Assembly: GCA_012510495.1 (NCBI GenBank)
Contig: JAAZHX010000066.1
Location: 1 to 58,006 of the forward strand
Source of the DNA: Smithella sp.
Lineage (GTDB): Bacteria > Desulfobacterota > Syntrophia > Syntrophales > Smithellaceae
Reading direction: 5' to 3'
DNA length: 58,006 bases
Shown: positions 6,680 to 16,066 of the stretch, piece after piece
Position numbering within the stretch: position 1 is the first letter of the stretch
How the letters are laid out: the number at the start of each line of letters is the position of its first letter
Notes under the pieces: model-generated
Database searches by the model: none
Seen by the model: only the letters and a program-made list of their open reading frames with translations
What the model was told of the DNA's origin: nothing
Program-made: the position numbers and the translations under genes

Positions 6680-7072
6680 CTACGCCGCCTTGATCGCGAT
6701 CTTTTTCGGTTTCACCTCTTCCGCCTTCGGCAGCTCCAGTCTCAGAACGCCGTTCTTGACGGTCGCGACGATTTTATCACGGTCGATTTGGTCCGACAGC
6801 GTGAACACCCTTTCATAGTCGCCGATTTCATACTCGGAGTATATCATCGCCGCGTCCTTGACCTGTCCGTTTTCAACACGCCCCGTGATGGTCAGAACAT
6901 TTTTCTCGAGTTCGATATCCACCGTCTTTTCGTCGACGCCCGGCATGTCGGCCAGCAAAAAGAGGGAATCCTTATTTTCATAAATATCGACGTGCGGCAC
7001 GAACGTTTTGACGTTGCGAATGCGTTCCACAGCGGATACGTTTTCTGTTTTCTGAATATCTTTTTCTAACAT
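6680..7072 (-). CDS. Small heat-shock protein, Hsp20 family (second gene of the operon)
   Basis: A 130-residue Hsp20 protein with the alpha-crystallin domain from about residue 25 (FVPHVDIYENKDSLFLLADM, then VDIELEKNVLTITG, then VKNGVLRLELPKAE). The IxI-type C-terminal anchor appears as KKIAIKAA. AGGAGG lies just before the ATG at 7072. Only 20 bases separate it from the first hsp20 gene, so they are one transcript. Different subunits could form mixed oligomers; that is an inference. Confidence 0.95.
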   Translation of the reverse strand: MLEKDIQKTENVSAVERIRNVKTFVPHVDIYENKDSLFLLADMPGVDEKTVDIELEKNVLTITGRVENGQVKDAAMIYSEYEIGDYERVFTLSDQIDRDKIVATVKNGVLRLELPKAEEVKPKKIAIKAA

Positions 7073-7092
7073 GGGATCAGACCTCCTTTCCC

Positions 7093-7530
7093 CTATTGAA
7101 TCTTGATCTTCTTGGGTAAATCTTCTTTTACTCTGGGAAGCGCAATGACCAGAATGCCCTTTTCGTAACGGGCCTCAACGTCCTGCGCGTCGATCTGGAA
7201 GGGCAGTTGAATATTGCGCTTGAAGCTTCCGCTGCCTCTTTCCTGACGCAGATAGGTTGTTTCCCCGGCCGGGGTTTCCTGAAGCGCCGCGCCGGAAATA
7301 GTCACCGTGTCTCCGGAAACGGAAATGTCCAGCTTTTCAGCATCAATTCCTGGAAGTTCAGCCGTAATCACGGCGGCGCCGCTTTTTTCCCAGATGTTGA
7401 CGGCGGGATACTCAGTCGGTGACTTTTGTCCCATCGTGGAAAAAAGCCGATTCATTTCCCGCTGCAGATTCAACATTTCCGGCATTGTTTCCGATAACCT
7501 TCGCAATCTCCATAAATTCGGGGTGAACAT
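7093..7530 (-). CDS. Small heat-shock protein, Hsp20 family (first gene of the operon)
   Basis: A 145-residue Hsp20 protein. Start is set at 7530 (MFTPNLWRLRR) because AGGAGG lies just upstream; the open frame extends 16 codons further without a ribosome binding site. The alpha-crystallin domain covers about residues 40-140 (AVNIWEKSGAAVITAELPGI, then VEARYEKGILVIALPR). It is the promoter-proximal gene of the leftward three-gene hsp20 operon, divergent from gmhA-grpE-dnaK. Confidence 0.94.
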   Translation of the reverse strand: MFTPNLWRLRRLSETMPEMLNLQREMNRLFSTMGQKSPTEYPAVNIWEKSGAAVITAELPGIDAEKLDISVSGDTVTISGAALQETPAGETTYLRQERGSGSFKRNIQLPFQIDAQDVEARYEKGILVIALPRVKEDLPKKIKIQ

Positions 7531-7602
7531 AAACTTTCCTCCTTTCTTTCTTGATTTTATATAAGCCTTTACTCTCACTCACTATTTTTCTCTTACAGAT
7601 TC

Positions 7603-7630
7603 AATGTATGAATGAAAAATTTGTTGTCAA
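7603..7630 (-). promoter_or_regulatory. Possible promoter of the hsp20 operon
   Basis: On the minus strand TTGACA (7630-7625) is followed after 16 bases by TACATT (7608-7603). The -35 is perfect for sigma-70 and also starts CTTGACA, which resembles the sigma-32 -35 element, but I see no CCCCAT -10. No CIRCE inverted repeat is present. Confidence 0.4.
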
Positions 7631-7781
7631 GGGGGGCTCCCCCCAACTTGTTTCCCGGCGGATTCGTTGGGACGGTCATGGCAGCCGGACGGTCTTCCCG
7701 GCAGGATACCCTTCGTTTTGTTGCGCTTTGCTTTCACCCGGCGCCTGTGGTTTTGGCAAAACGGAAAATCGGCGTTCACCC

Positions 7782-7810
7782 TTGACACGCCATGAGCCCG
7801 TTCTTATATT
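7782..7810 (+). promoter_or_regulatory. Sigma-70-type promoter of gmhA-grpE-dnaK
   Basis: TTGACA (7782-7787) and TATATT (7805-7810) are separated by 17 bases. It lies 51 bases before the gmhA start, the first gene of the rightward operon. Confidence 0.75.
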
Positions 7811-7860
7811 AAGGCCGCTTTAAACAGGTGTTTTTAAAAGGAACTCCAAGGATAGTCGCC

Positions 7861-8445
7861 ATGAAGGATAATCTGGTAAAATTGTTTCGGGAAAGCTGCC
7901 GGGTCAAAGAGGCTTTTCTCAATGACAACTTAGGCAAATTGGCCAATGTTATTGAAGTTCTGACCGCTGCGCTGAAAGCGGGCAACAAAATCCTCATTTT
8001 CGGCAACGGAGGCTCGGCCGCGGACGCTCAGCATATCGCCGCGGAATTTGTCAACCGCTTTATCATCGAGAGACCGCCGCTGCCGGCCGTTGCTTTGACG
8101 ACGGACACGTCCATCATCACCAGCATCGGCAATGATTATGATTTTTCGGAAATATTCGCCAAACAGATCCGGGCGTTGGGACAGGCGGGCGATGTGGCTT
8201 GGGGAATCAGCACCAGCGGCAATTCGCCCAACGTGCTCAAGGGGCTGGAAACGGCCAAAAAGATGGAGCTCGTCACGCTGGCCCTGACGGGAAAAGACGG
8301 AGGACCGATTGCCGCGATGGCTGATTTGTCGCTGAATGTCTCCTCCGGCAGCACGGCGCGCGTTCAGGAAACCCATATCACCATCGGTCATGCGATTTGC
8401 GAACTGGTGGATATCAAATTGTTCCAGAAACCGGATCTCAAATAA
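7861..8445 (+). CDS. gmhA: Phosphoheptose isomerase (GmhA/DiaA-type SIS protein)
   Basis: A 194-residue SIS-domain protein with the signature FGNGGSAADAQHIAAEFVNR and, near the C-terminus, RVQETHITIGHAICELVD, typical of GmhA. The enzyme converts sedoheptulose-7-phosphate to D-glycero-D-manno-heptose-7-phosphate for the lipopolysaccharide inner core; the close paralogue DiaA instead regulates DnaA. Start at 7861 follows AAGGA; the frame is open 11 codons upstream. It is followed after 18 bases by grpE, so it heads a heat-shock operon. The conserved glutamate and histidine of the GmhA active site are present. Confidence 0.88.
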   Translation: MKDNLVKLFRESCRVKEAFLNDNLGKLANVIEVLTAALKAGNKILIFGNGGSAADAQHIAAEFVNRFIIERPPLPAVALTTDTSIITSIGNDYDFSEIFAKQIRALGQAGDVAWGISTSGNSPNVLKGLETAKKMELVTLALTGKDGGPIAAMADLSLNVSSGSTARVQETHITIGHAICELVDIKLFQKPDLK

Positions 8446-8463
8446 TCGGTTCCAGGAGTGAAA

Positions 8464-9066
8464 GTGAAGACGAAAAAAGAGCATGTCGAAAAAAAAATAA
8501 AGATTGAAACTGTCGCAGCGGCTGAACCGGAAAACGATGCCGCGCCGCCGCAGGACGAAATCAGCGCGCTGAAAGAAGAGCTTGCCGCGCGGGAAAAAGA
8601 GGCCAAAGAAAATTACGACCGCTACATGCGGACCGCGGCCGAGCTGGACAACTACCGGAAGCGGGCGGCAAGGGACCGGGCCGATATCATCAAATACGGC
8701 AAGGAGGATTTGATCAGGGACATCCTGCCTTTTCTGGACAGTCTGGACCGGGCGCTGGAACATAAGGACGCAAGGGACGCGCAGGCTTTCCGCGACGGGA
8801 TGGCGCTGATTCAGGAGCAGTTTCTGTGCTGCCTGAAAAAACACGGCGTGGAGAGAATTGAAAGCATCGGGGCGGATTTTGACCCCAACGTTCATGAGGC
8901 GCTGATGCAAATGGAAAGCCCGGATCATGAAGACAATCAGGTGGTCAGTGAAATGGAAAAAGGCTATCTGCTCAACGGCAGGCTGGTCCGGCCGTCGAGA
9001 GTCTGTGTGTGCAAAAATACCGGCAAAAACAACGGATGGAAAAACCAAGAGGCCAATGGAAAATAA
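8464..9066 (+). CDS. grpE: Nucleotide exchange factor GrpE
   Basis: A 200-residue protein. GrpE releases ADP from DnaK. An acidic, lysine-rich N-terminal arm is followed by a coiled coil (about residues 35-75, with [18 protein letters not shown]) and the beta domain, with [14 protein letters not shown] and the terminal [13 protein letters not shown]. The start is taken as GTG at 8464, 5 bases after AGGAG (8454-8458); the GTG at 8458 overlaps that element and is less likely. The gene ends 11 bases before dnaK. Confidence 0.94.
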   Translation: MKTKKEHVEKKIKIETVAAAEPENDAAPPQDEISALKEELAAREKEAKENYDRYMRTAAELDNYRKRAARDRADIIKYGKEDLIRDILPFLDSLDRALEHKDARDAQAFRDGMALIQEQFLCCLKKHGVERIESIGADFDPNVHEALMQMESPDHEDNQVVSEMEKGYLLNGRLVRPSRVCVCKNTGKNNGWKNQEANGK

Positions 9067-9077
9067 GGAGGAATAAC

Positions 9078-10991
9078 ATGGGAAAGATCATCGGAATCGA
9101 TTTAGGAACAACCAATTCGTGCGTGGCGATTATGGAAGGGGGAGACCCGGTCGTGATTGCCAATCAGGAAGGCAACCGCACCACGCCCTCCGTTGCCGCC
9201 ATTACGGAAAGCGGTGAACGTCTGGTGGGCCAGGTGGCCCGGCGGCAGGCGATTACCAATTCGGAAAATACCGTTTACGCCGTCAAGAGAATGATCGGCA
9301 GAAAATATAATTCCAAAGAGATTCAGTACGACGTCAAGATTTCCGCCTATAAGATCACGGAGGCGGCCAACGGCGACGCGCAGGTCACCGTGCGGGGCAA
9401 GAATTACTCCCCGGCGGAAATTTCCGCGATGATTCTCACCAAAATGAAGCAGACTGCGGAAGATTATCTGGGCGAGAAAGTCGGCGATGCCGTCATCACG
9501 GTCCCGGCTTACTTCAACGATTCGCAGCGCCAGGCGACCAAAGACGCGGGCAAGATCGCCGGCCTGAATGTGATGCGCATCATCAATGAACCGACAGCCG
9601 CGGCCCTGGCCTACGGCCTGGACAAAAAGAAGGATGAAAAAATCGCGGTGTTCGATCTGGGCGGCGGAACGTTTGATATTTCCATTCTGGAGCTGGGCGA
9701 CGGTGTGTTCGAAGTCAAATCGACCAACGGCGACACGCATCTGGGCGGAGAGGACTTCGACCAGCGCGTCATGGATTATCTGGTCGCGGAGTTCAAAAAG
9801 GATCAGGGCATCGATCTCAGGGCCGACAAAATGGCGCTGCAGCGCCTGAAAGAAGCGGCGGAAAAGGCCAAGATGGAGCTTTCCACGACCATGGAGACGG
9901 ACATCAATCTGCCGTTTATCACGGCGGACGCGTCCGGGCCGAAGCACATGAATATCAAGCTGTCGCGGGCCAAGCTCGAATCGCTGGTGGAGGAGCTGAT
10001 TGATAAAGTTGTCGGCCCCTGCCGGACCGCGCTCAAGGACGCCGGTCTTTCCCCCAAGGACATCAATGAGGTGATCCTGGTCGGCGGAATGACCCGCATG
10101 CCGCGCGTGCAGCAGAAGGTAAAGGAAATTTTCGGCAAGGATCCCCATAAGGGCGTCAATCCCGATGAAGTGGTGGCGATCGGCGCCGCCATTCAGGGCG
10201 GCGTCCTGGCGGGAGACGTCAAGGACGTGCTCCTTCTGGATGTGACCCCGCTTTCGCTGGGCATTGAAACGCTGGGCGGTGTGATGACCCGCCTCATCGA
10301 GAAGAATACAACAATCCCCAGCAAGAAAAGCCAGATCTTTTCGACGGCGGCGGACAACCAGCCGGCGGTCAGCATCCATGTTCTGCAGGGCGAGCGCCAG
10401 ATGGCCGCGGACAACCGCACACTGGGGCGCTTTGAGCTGGTGGGCATTCCGGCCGCTCCGCGCGGCGTGCCGCAGATTGAAGTGACGTTCGACATCGACG
10501 CCAACGGCATCGTGCACGTCAACGCCAAAGACCTGGGCACGGGCAAGGAACAGAGCATCAAGATCACGGCTTCCAGCGGCCTGTCCGAGGCTGAAATCGA
10601 GAAACTGGTCAAAGACGCGGAGATGCACGCCGAGGAAGACAAGAAACGCAAAGAGCTGATCGAAGCCAGAAACCAGGCCGATGCACTGGTCTATTCCGTC
10701 GAGAAGAACGTCAGGGAGTTCGGCGACAAGGTGGATGCGGCGGAAAAATCCAGGATTGAAAACGCCATCGCCGGAGTGAAGAAGGCGCTGGAAGGAGACG
10801 ATCTGGACGCGATCAAGAAGGCGCAGGATGAACTGATGAACGTGTCGCACAAACTGGCGGAAGCCATGTACGCCAAGACTTCGGGCGGACCGGAAGCCGC
10901 AGACGGCGCGGGAGCCGCGGGTCCGGATGCGTCCGCCGGCAAGCCGGATGACGATGTGGTCGATGCGGATTTTGAAGAAGTGAAAAAATAA
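9078..10991 (+). CDS. dnaK: Chaperone DnaK (Hsp70)
   Basis: A 637-residue Hsp70 chaperone. It opens with [20 protein letters not shown], and the ATPase domain carries [40 protein letters not shown] and [11 protein letters not shown]. The substrate-binding domain and helical lid follow, with a Gly/Ala-rich tail ending in [17 protein letters not shown] lies 8 bases before the ATG at 9078. The gene closes the gmhA-grpE-dnaK operon and is followed by a strong terminator. dnaJ is not in this window. Confidence 0.98.
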   Translation: MGKIIGIDLGTTNSCVAIMEGGDPVVIANQEGNRTTPSVAAITESGERLVGQVARRQAITNSENTVYAVKRMIGRKYNSKEIQYDVKISAYKITEAANGDAQVTVRGKNYSPAEISAMILTKMKQTAEDYLGEKVGDAVITVPAYFNDSQRQATKDAGKIAGLNVMRIINEPTAAALAYGLDKKKDEKIAVFDLGGGTFDISILELGDGVFEVKSTNGDTHLGGEDFDQRVMDYLVAEFKKDQGIDLRADKMALQRLKEAAEKAKMELSTTMETDINLPFITADASGPKHMNIKLSRAKLESLVEELIDKVVGPCRTALKDAGLSPKDINEVILVGGMTRMPRVQQKVKEIFGKDPHKGVNPDEVVAIGAAIQGGVLAGDVKDVLLLDVTPLSLGIETLGGVMTRLIEKNTTIPSKKSQIFSTAADNQPAVSIHVLQGERQMAADNRTLGRFELVGIPAAPRGVPQIEVTFDIDANGIVHVNAKDLGTGKEQSIKITASSGLSEAEIEKLVKDAEMHAEEDKKRKELIEARNQADALVYSVEKNVREFGDKVDAAEKSRIENAIAGVKKALEGDDLDAIKKAQDELMNVSHKLAEAMYAKTSGGPEAADGAGAAGPDASAGKPDDDVVDADFEEVKK

Positions 10992-11006
10992 TTCCGCCGG
11001 AGACTA

Positions 11007-11044
11007 GGCCCGAAGCCGCATGGAGCGGTTTCGGGCCTTTTTTT
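11007..11044 (+). terminator. Rho-independent terminator after dnaK
   Basis: GGCCCGAAGCCGC pairs with GCGGTTTCGGGCC over a five-base loop and is followed by a T run. It ends the gmhA-grpE-dnaK transcript. Confidence 0.92.
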
Positions 11045-11096
11045 ATCGACCCTGGAGGAAAAATATTGTAGCATCTTTCATGAAGATGGAGGCGCG

Positions 11097-12296
11097 GTGA
11101 ATTTTTCTTATTGGTCGGCCATATCCGTTTTTTTTCTGTCCCTGCTGCTTTTGGGATTTTCGCAGCAGCCGGCGAGCGCCGGCCCGGTTTCCGAATTAGC
11201 AAACCGGCATGTCGTCGGGTGCGCTCTCCCGTTGAGCGGCCGTTTTGCGAAGGAGGGGAAAAATGCGCAGGATGCGGCAATGCTGTCCGCGCGGCAGTTC
11301 AGGGCCCGTTCCCCATTTTCCCCGAGAATCGTAACCGCCGACTCCGGCGCCAATCCGGCCATGATGAAAAAAGCGATCGCCGATCTCGCGGACCAGGAGA
11401 ATGTTGTGGCGATTATCGCCGTCTCCGGCACCGCCGAGGCGGAAGCCGCCGCTGCTGAAGCGCGGAAACGGCGCGTCCCGGTGATTCTGATTACGTCCAA
11501 AGAGGGCGTCACCGATGCCGGCGGCCAGGTGTTCCAGCATTTTCTGACGCGGGAGCAGCAGGTGAAGGCCGTGGCGGAATATGCCCTCGATTCGCTGCAG
11601 ATTACCGTGTTTTGCACACTGTATCCCAGGGATGATTACGGAGAAGCAATGAACCGGCTTTTTTGCGCTGAAGTTCAAAAAAGAGGAGGAAGCGTTGTGC
11701 AATCCGTTCCGTATGACATGACGCAGACGGACTTCAGACGGCAGATTCAAAAACTCGCCGCGGAAAAAGATAAAATATCGCAAATTATTGGCGCCCGGAA
11801 CGGGGGAAACAAAGACGCAATCTCCGTGGGTTTTGAAGGCCTGTTTATTCCGGATTCGGCCTTTCGGGCAAGAATGATCACTGCGCAGCTTGTTTTTTAC
11901 AATGTCAGGGGCTTGCAGATTTTCGGGACCAGCTTGTGGAATTCGCCCGACTTGCTGCGGCAGGACAACGGATACATGGAAGGGGCTTTTTTCGTGGACA
12001 GTTTTCATGCGCGCCGTTTGGCGCCGGAAACCGTTGATTTTACGGATGCCTACCGGGCGGTTTACAACCGCGAGCCGCAAACCACGGAGGCGCTGACCTA
12101 TGACACAATGAAACTGGTCCTCGGTATTTTGGAGAATCCCGGCATTGAGGACCGGGACGGGTTTGCGCGAGCCCTTCTGGCGATCAAAAATTTTCAGGGC
12201 GTCACGGGCAATATTTCTTTCGGAGGCGGCCGGGTAGCGCAGAAAGAGGCAGTGATTTTGAAAGTTCAGGGCGGGGAAATCGTGCAGGTCAGGTAA
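11097..12296 (+). CDS. Periplasmic ligand-binding protein, LivJ/LpoA-like (Peripla_BP_6)
   Basis: A 399-residue exported protein. It begins with a hydrophobic signal peptide (about residues 1-28, ending ASA-G) and continues with a type I periplasmic-binding fold: VGCALPLSGRFAKEGKNAQD, IVTADSGANP, VAIIAVSGTAEAEA, VPVILITSKEGV, and TTEALTYDTMKLVLGIL. The start is GTG at 11097 with GGAGG a few bases before. No ABC permease or ATPase genes are adjacent, so it may be a stand-alone sensor or an LpoA-like envelope protein instead of a transporter component. Ligand unknown. Confidence 0.85.
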   Translation: MNFSYWSAISVFFLSLLLLGFSQQPASAGPVSELANRHVVGCALPLSGRFAKEGKNAQDAAMLSARQFRARSPFSPRIVTADSGANPAMMKKAIADLADQENVVAIIAVSGTAEAEAAAAEARKRRVPVILITSKEGVTDAGGQVFQHFLTREQQVKAVAEYALDSLQITVFCTLYPRDDYGEAMNRLFCAEVQKRGGSVVQSVPYDMTQTDFRRQIQKLAAEKDKISQIIGARNGGNKDAISVGFEGLFIPDSAFRARMITAQLVFYNVRGLQIFGTSLWNSPDLLRQDNGYMEGAFFVDSFHARRLAPETVDFTDAYRAVYNREPQTTEALTYDTMKLVLGILENPGIEDRDGFARALLAIKNFQGVTGNISFGGGRVAQKEAVILKVQGGEIVQVR

Positions 12297-12383
12297 GAAG
12301 TGGATGGTGAATAGTGGATAGTGGATGGTGGATGGTGGATGGTGGAAAGACGGGCGAGGGGCAATGGGCGATAGGTGACGGGC
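12297..12383. repeat. Dispersed TGGTGGA-unit repeat, locus 5
   Basis: Tandem TGGATAG/TGGATGG units directly follow the stop of the binding-protein gene and continue into GGAAAGACGGGCGAGGGGCA and GGGCGATAGGTGAC. The last AGGTGA, 5 bases before the surE ATG, is the only ribosome-binding-site-like sequence there, so the repeat appears to supply it. Confidence 0.85.
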
Positions 12384-13181
12384 ATGAGGATTTTATTGAC
12401 CAATGACGACGGGATTTACGCGCGGGGCCTGGCCGCTCTTTATGAGGAGCTCTCAAAAGAGGCGGACTGCCTGATTGTTGCGCCGGAAATCGAACAATCC
12501 GCCGTCGGGCACGCCATCACGCTCTCCCGTCCGCTGATGGTGCGCAGAGCCGCCAGGGGAGGCGGCCATCTGGGATACGCTGTCTGCGGAACGCCGGCGG
12601 ATTGCGTGAAAATCGGCATCAGGGAACTGGCTGGGTCACGGCCGGACATGGTTGTTTCCGGCATCAATCGCGGCGCCAACTGCGGCAACAATCTGATTTA
12701 TTCGGGAACCGTTTCCGCCGCGACGGAAGCGGCCATGATGGGCGTGACATCGATGGCCGTCTCTCTCGACACGCACCGGGAAGCGGATTTTTCATTTGCC
12801 GCGCGGGTGGCCCGGCAAATGGTCCGTCTTCTCGCCGCAAACACGCTGTTCACCGGAGAGGCGTTCAATGTCAACGTGCCTTCTCTCCCGCCTGAGCAAA
12901 TCCGGGGCGTCGCGGTGGTCCGTCAGGGGAAAGGCAGAACCATCGAGACTTTCGAGAGGCGGGTGGACCCGCGCGACAATATCTACTACTGGATGTCCGG
13001 GGAGAAAGCCGCGGGCATGCAGAGCATCGAAACGGACGTCGGAGCGCTTGCCGCGGGCTATGTCACCATCACGCCGATCCGGTATGATCTGACCCGCTAT
13101 GATGTGCTCGCGCCTTTGAAAGAGACGGTGGATGCTTCTTTCAGCGGATCAGCAGCACCGGAATGGGGCTTTTCTGAATGA
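12384..13181 (+). CDS. surE: 5'/3'-nucleotidase SurE
   Basis: A 265-residue survival protein E, a metal-dependent nucleotidase and exopolyphosphatase. The signature MRILLTNDDGI gives the start and the metal-binding D8-D9. The metal-binding Ser and Asn are in EQSAVGHAITL and VSGINRGANCGNNLIYSGTV. The frame is open three codons upstream from a GTG at 12375. The 3' end overlaps the convergent Usp gene by 41 bases. Confidence 0.95.
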   Translation: MRILLTNDDGIYARGLAALYEELSKEADCLIVAPEIEQSAVGHAITLSRPLMVRRAARGGGHLGYAVCGTPADCVKIGIRELAGSRPDMVVSGINRGANCGNNLIYSGTVSAATEAAMMGVTSMAVSLDTHREADFSFAARVARQMVRLLAANTLFTGEAFNVNVPSLPPEQIRGVAVVRQGKGRTIETFERRVDPRDNIYYWMSGEKAAGMQSIETDVGALAAGYVTITPIRYDLTRYDVLAPLKETVDASFSGSAAPEWGFSE

Positions 13182-13980
13182 TGGTGGAGGTGGTGCTGCC
13201 CAGCAGCCATGCGCGCAGGCGGTTGTGTCCGTAGGCGCCCATGACCATCAATTCAACGGATCCCTCTTTGATGAATTTCAGGATTTCCTCCGCTTCCTTT
13301 CCGGAAGAGACGACGATTTCACAGTCCGCCGCGCCGCGCCCGGCCGTGTTTTCAACCTGCGCGGACAAATCCGCCGCTTTTGCCGCGTCCGCCTGGACGA
13401 TCAGGACGGTAAGGGGCCATTGGAGTTTTTCGGAAAGGGAGAGGGAAAGATCCAGCGCTTTTTTCGCGGAGGGACTGCCGTCGTAGGCCAATCCCATGCT
13501 TTCGATTTCACGATAGGATTCCGGGGTGACCAAAACGGGTTTTCCGGATTTTCGGATCACGACTTCGGCGACCGATCCGATCAGGCCGCCTTCCTTCAGG
13601 TGAAAGTGTTCCCCTTTTCTCGCCATCAGGATCAGATCCGCGTTTTCGGCTTCCTCGATAATGGAGTCGCTGATTTTGCCGATATTGGTTTTGGCGGCGC
13701 AGGCAACGCCCGCCGCCCGGCAGCGCTCCCTGAAAGACGCGAGAACCGCGTCGGCTTTTTCCTTGAGGGACGTTTCGACGGCTTCGAGAAAGCCTTCGTA
13801 GGGAGGCACGCCGACCGTGGCGGTAATGTCCGTCATCATCGGCCCCTGAATCAGAAACACATCGATGACATGCAGCCCCGTCAGAGAGGCCCCGAGCTTC
13901 GGCGCAATGTAAACGCCGTATTCCAGCGCATTGCCGCTGTTGGCCGATCCATCCAGGGGAAGAAGCATGGTTTGAATCAT
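13141..13980 (-). CDS. Universal stress protein with two tandem Usp domains
   Basis: A 279-residue protein of two Usp domains, residues 1-150 and about 158-279. The second keeps the ATP-binding pattern G-x2-G-x9-G-S (GAYGHNRLRAWLLGSTTSTI). The first has ARKGEHFHLKEGGLIGSVAE, where the glycine spacing is altered, so only one site may bind ATP. The gene is transcribed alone, leftward, and its start codon has AGGAGG-like GGAGGGACGTC upstream. Its role is presumably in stress or energy-state signalling. Confidence 0.92.
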   Translation of the reverse strand: MIQTMLLPLDGSANSGNALEYGVYIAPKLGASLTGLHVIDVFLIQGPMMTDITATVGVPPYEGFLEAVETSLKEKADAVLASFRERCRAAGVACAAKTNIGKISDSIIEEAENADLILMARKGEHFHLKEGGLIGSVAEVVIRKSGKPVLVTPESYREIESMGLAYDGSPSAKKALDLSLSLSEKLQWPLTVLIVQADAAKAADLSAQVENTAGRGAADCEIVVSSGKEAEEILKFIKEGSVELMVMGAYGHNRLRAWLLGSTTSTIIQKSPIPVLLIR

Positions 13981-14010
13981 GACGTCCCTCCTTTATTTTT
14001 TATGCTGAAA

Positions 14011-14670
14011 TCATTTTTTCTTGTCGTCGAAATGACTCAGGTCGTGCAGTAAGCCGGCAACATCCTTTTCGTTCCAGGAACTCGGCCCTTCTTCTTCCGC
14101 CTCCTCATCCGCGGGAGAGCCGTCTTCCCGAAAAATTTGAAACGGACCGGCCAGATTGCCGTTTTTGTAGACCGCTTTTTCCCGGACGTTTCCGTTTTTG
14201 AAATACGCGACATAGTCGCCGTGACGCCTGTCGTTTTTAAAAGCCCCCTTTTCCTTGATTTGTCCGCTTTTGTAATAGCAGACATATTCCCCTTCGTACT
14301 TTCCGTTTTGAAACAACTCCTGTTCCCTGAGCTCGCCGGTTTTGAAATAGCGGCGGTAGATGCCGTGCAGCCTGCCGTTTGCGTAAGGCTCTTCTTCCCG
14401 CACATGGCCGCTTTCGAAATAGGAGACGTACAGGCCGTCGATCTTATCATTGACAAACGTCGCCTTCTCCCGGATCTGCCCGCTGGAATAATAACTGACG
14501 GCGGGGCCGTTTCTCCTGCCCTGGCGGAAAACAAGCTGCGTCATGATCTGACCGCTCGGGAAATAGGCCGTGTATTCGCCTTCCAGTTTTCCGTCCAGAA
14601 GCCGCTTCTTTTCCTTGACGGCGCCGTTGGCGTAATGAAGAATTTTTTCCTGGAGCATGGGATCGTTCAT
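14011..14670 (-). CDS. MORN/YwqK-like repeat protein
   Basis: A 219-residue protein made of about seven copies of a 22- to 23-residue unit of the form GxYxxYFxSGQIxEKxxFxNG (for example GEYVCYYKSGQIKEKGAFKN). This is the MORN-variant repeat of the YwqK family, annotated in databases as a toxin-antitoxin component, though the evidence for that role is thin. The tail is acidic (DEEAEEEG). No signal peptide is visible. No toxin gene is next to it. Function unknown; it could bind another protein or a membrane. Confidence 0.8.
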   Translation of the reverse strand: MNDPMLQEKILHYANGAVKEKKRLLDGKLEGEYTAYFPSGQIMTQLVFRQGRRNGPAVSYYSSGQIREKATFVNDKIDGLYVSYFESGHVREEEPYANGRLHGIYRRYFKTGELREQELFQNGKYEGEYVCYYKSGQIKEKGAFKNDRRHGDYVAYFKNGNVREKAVYKNGNLAGPFQIFREDGSPADEEAEEEGPSSWNEKDVAGLLHDLSHFDDKKK

Positions 14671-14860
14671 GTCAACCGCTGAAGCTGTTTTCTTTTTGTT
14701 TTCCGATTTTTAAACAATCCTTCGGGATAATGCAACTAAAAACAGCCGCACTTGGGGCAAATTTTGTTTTACTTTTTTTTAAAAGATGATTAGGGTGGGG
14801 CACCCGGACAGTGTTTTTTATGTTTGAAGTTCATAATTTACCGCTAAAGAGCGCACGCAG

Positions 14861-16054
14861 ATGATCGCAGCAAATTTGGATACCACAAGAGTCGCCATTA
14901 TCGGGCCCGGACGTCTGGGCACGTCCTTTGCCTACAAACTGGCGCGCGACAACAAGCGCGTTGCCGTCTATTACCACAATTCGGATGTCTGCAAGGCCAT
15001 CAACCGGGATCATCTCAATCCCATTCACCTCACCGAGGATCTGGCTTTGCGGACGGGCGGCATGGACCGGGTTCCGCGCCTGGGACCGAAGGTTTACGCG
15101 ACCAACGATCTGGAGTACATCGTAGAAAACAATGATTTCATCCTGCTGTGCGTGACGATGAACCGGCTGCCGGAGCTGCTCAATTATCTCAAACCGCTGA
15201 TCGACCGGAAAGCGGGCGATACCTGCCTGATTTCGCCGATCAAGGGGTTGATTGCCGATGAGATAACGACGGAGCTGATTACGCCGTCGCAGCTGATTCA
15301 CAATCACCTGTACAATCTGGAGCATAAATGCCAGGTGGTCTGCATCGGCGGTCCTTTTTTTGACGTGGACATCGCGCTGGGCAAGCCGATCTGTCTGACC
15401 GTCGCGGGGAAGCGGCGGACGGCCAACATGATCCGCGACCACCTGCTGATGTTCAACCGCAAGGAGCTCAACGCCTATTATAATTTCGACATGATCGGCG
15501 TGGAGGCCTGCGGCGCGCTGAAAAACATCGTGGCCAACATCAAAGGTCTGACGGATTCGCTGGATATGGGGGACTCGCTCCCGGGGACCCTCTTCGCCCG
15601 CTCGGGGGTGGAGATCCGGTCGCTCTGCCGCCTGCTGGGCGGCGGTTTTCAGGCCTTTCAGTCCCAGGCGGGCGTCGGCGACATGTATGTCACCATCTCC
15701 TCCCTGGCCAGCAAAAATTACCGCTACGGGAAATATTTCTATGAGTTGTATACCGGCAACCCCATTGAAACCAATTTGAGGGTGCTGGGCAAAATCGACG
15801 GCACGCCGGAAGGCCCCAATACGATCCGCAACGTCTATAAATATCTGGAAAAGAAAAACATGTACAGTCCGCTGTTTTCCTGCGCCTATGCGATTTTCAA
15901 CAGGGGCGGCAACAAAGACGCGATCCGGGACATGATTATTCATGCCTGCCAGTTTGATAAAAGAAAAAATGAATACATCGGCCCGGTTTCCCGGCTGATG
16001 TACCGGCTGATTCCGGACCACTGGTACCGACGGGACAAAGAATTTTTTGAATGA
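14861..16054 (+). CDS. GpsA-like NAD(P)-dependent glycerol-3-phosphate dehydrogenase family protein
   Basis: A 397-residue Rossmann protein beginning VAIIGPGRLGTSFAYKLA, with SPIKGLIADEITTELI, the catalytic-lysine motif GVEACGALKNIVANIKG, and GTPEGPNTIRNV near the C-terminus. This is the GpsA fold, but the hallmark GxGxWG reads GPGRLG, and the protein is about 60 residues longer than usual, with a basic aromatic tail. It may use another substrate. It stands 12 bases before the CoA-transferase/GNAT gene, so they are one operon. The context suggests a role in lipid or CoA metabolism; that is inference. Confidence 0.75.
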   Translation: MIAANLDTTRVAIIGPGRLGTSFAYKLARDNKRVAVYYHNSDVCKAINRDHLNPIHLTEDLALRTGGMDRVPRLGPKVYATNDLEYIVENNDFILLCVTMNRLPELLNYLKPLIDRKAGDTCLISPIKGLIADEITTELITPSQLIHNHLYNLEHKCQVVCIGGPFFDVDIALGKPICLTVAGKRRTANMIRDHLLMFNRKELNAYYNFDMIGVEACGALKNIVANIKGLTDSLDMGDSLPGTLFARSGVEIRSLCRLLGGGFQAFQSQAGVGDMYVTISSLASKNYRYGKYFYELYTGNPIETNLRVLGKIDGTPEGPNTIRNVYKYLEKKNMYSPLFSCAYAIFNRGGNKDAIRDMIIHACQFDKRKNEYIGPVSRLMYRLIPDHWYRRDKEFFE

Positions 16055-16066
16055 GGGTAAAGGGGT

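Noticed and set aside
7603-7630. Sigma-32 heat-shock promoter for the hsp20 operon
   Set aside because: The -35 fits in part, but no CCCCAT-like -10 is found at the right distance.
9102-10850. A 582-codon open frame on the minus strand opposite dnaK
   Set aside because: A long open frame opposite dnaK is a known artefact of its codon bias; dnaK itself is beyond doubt.
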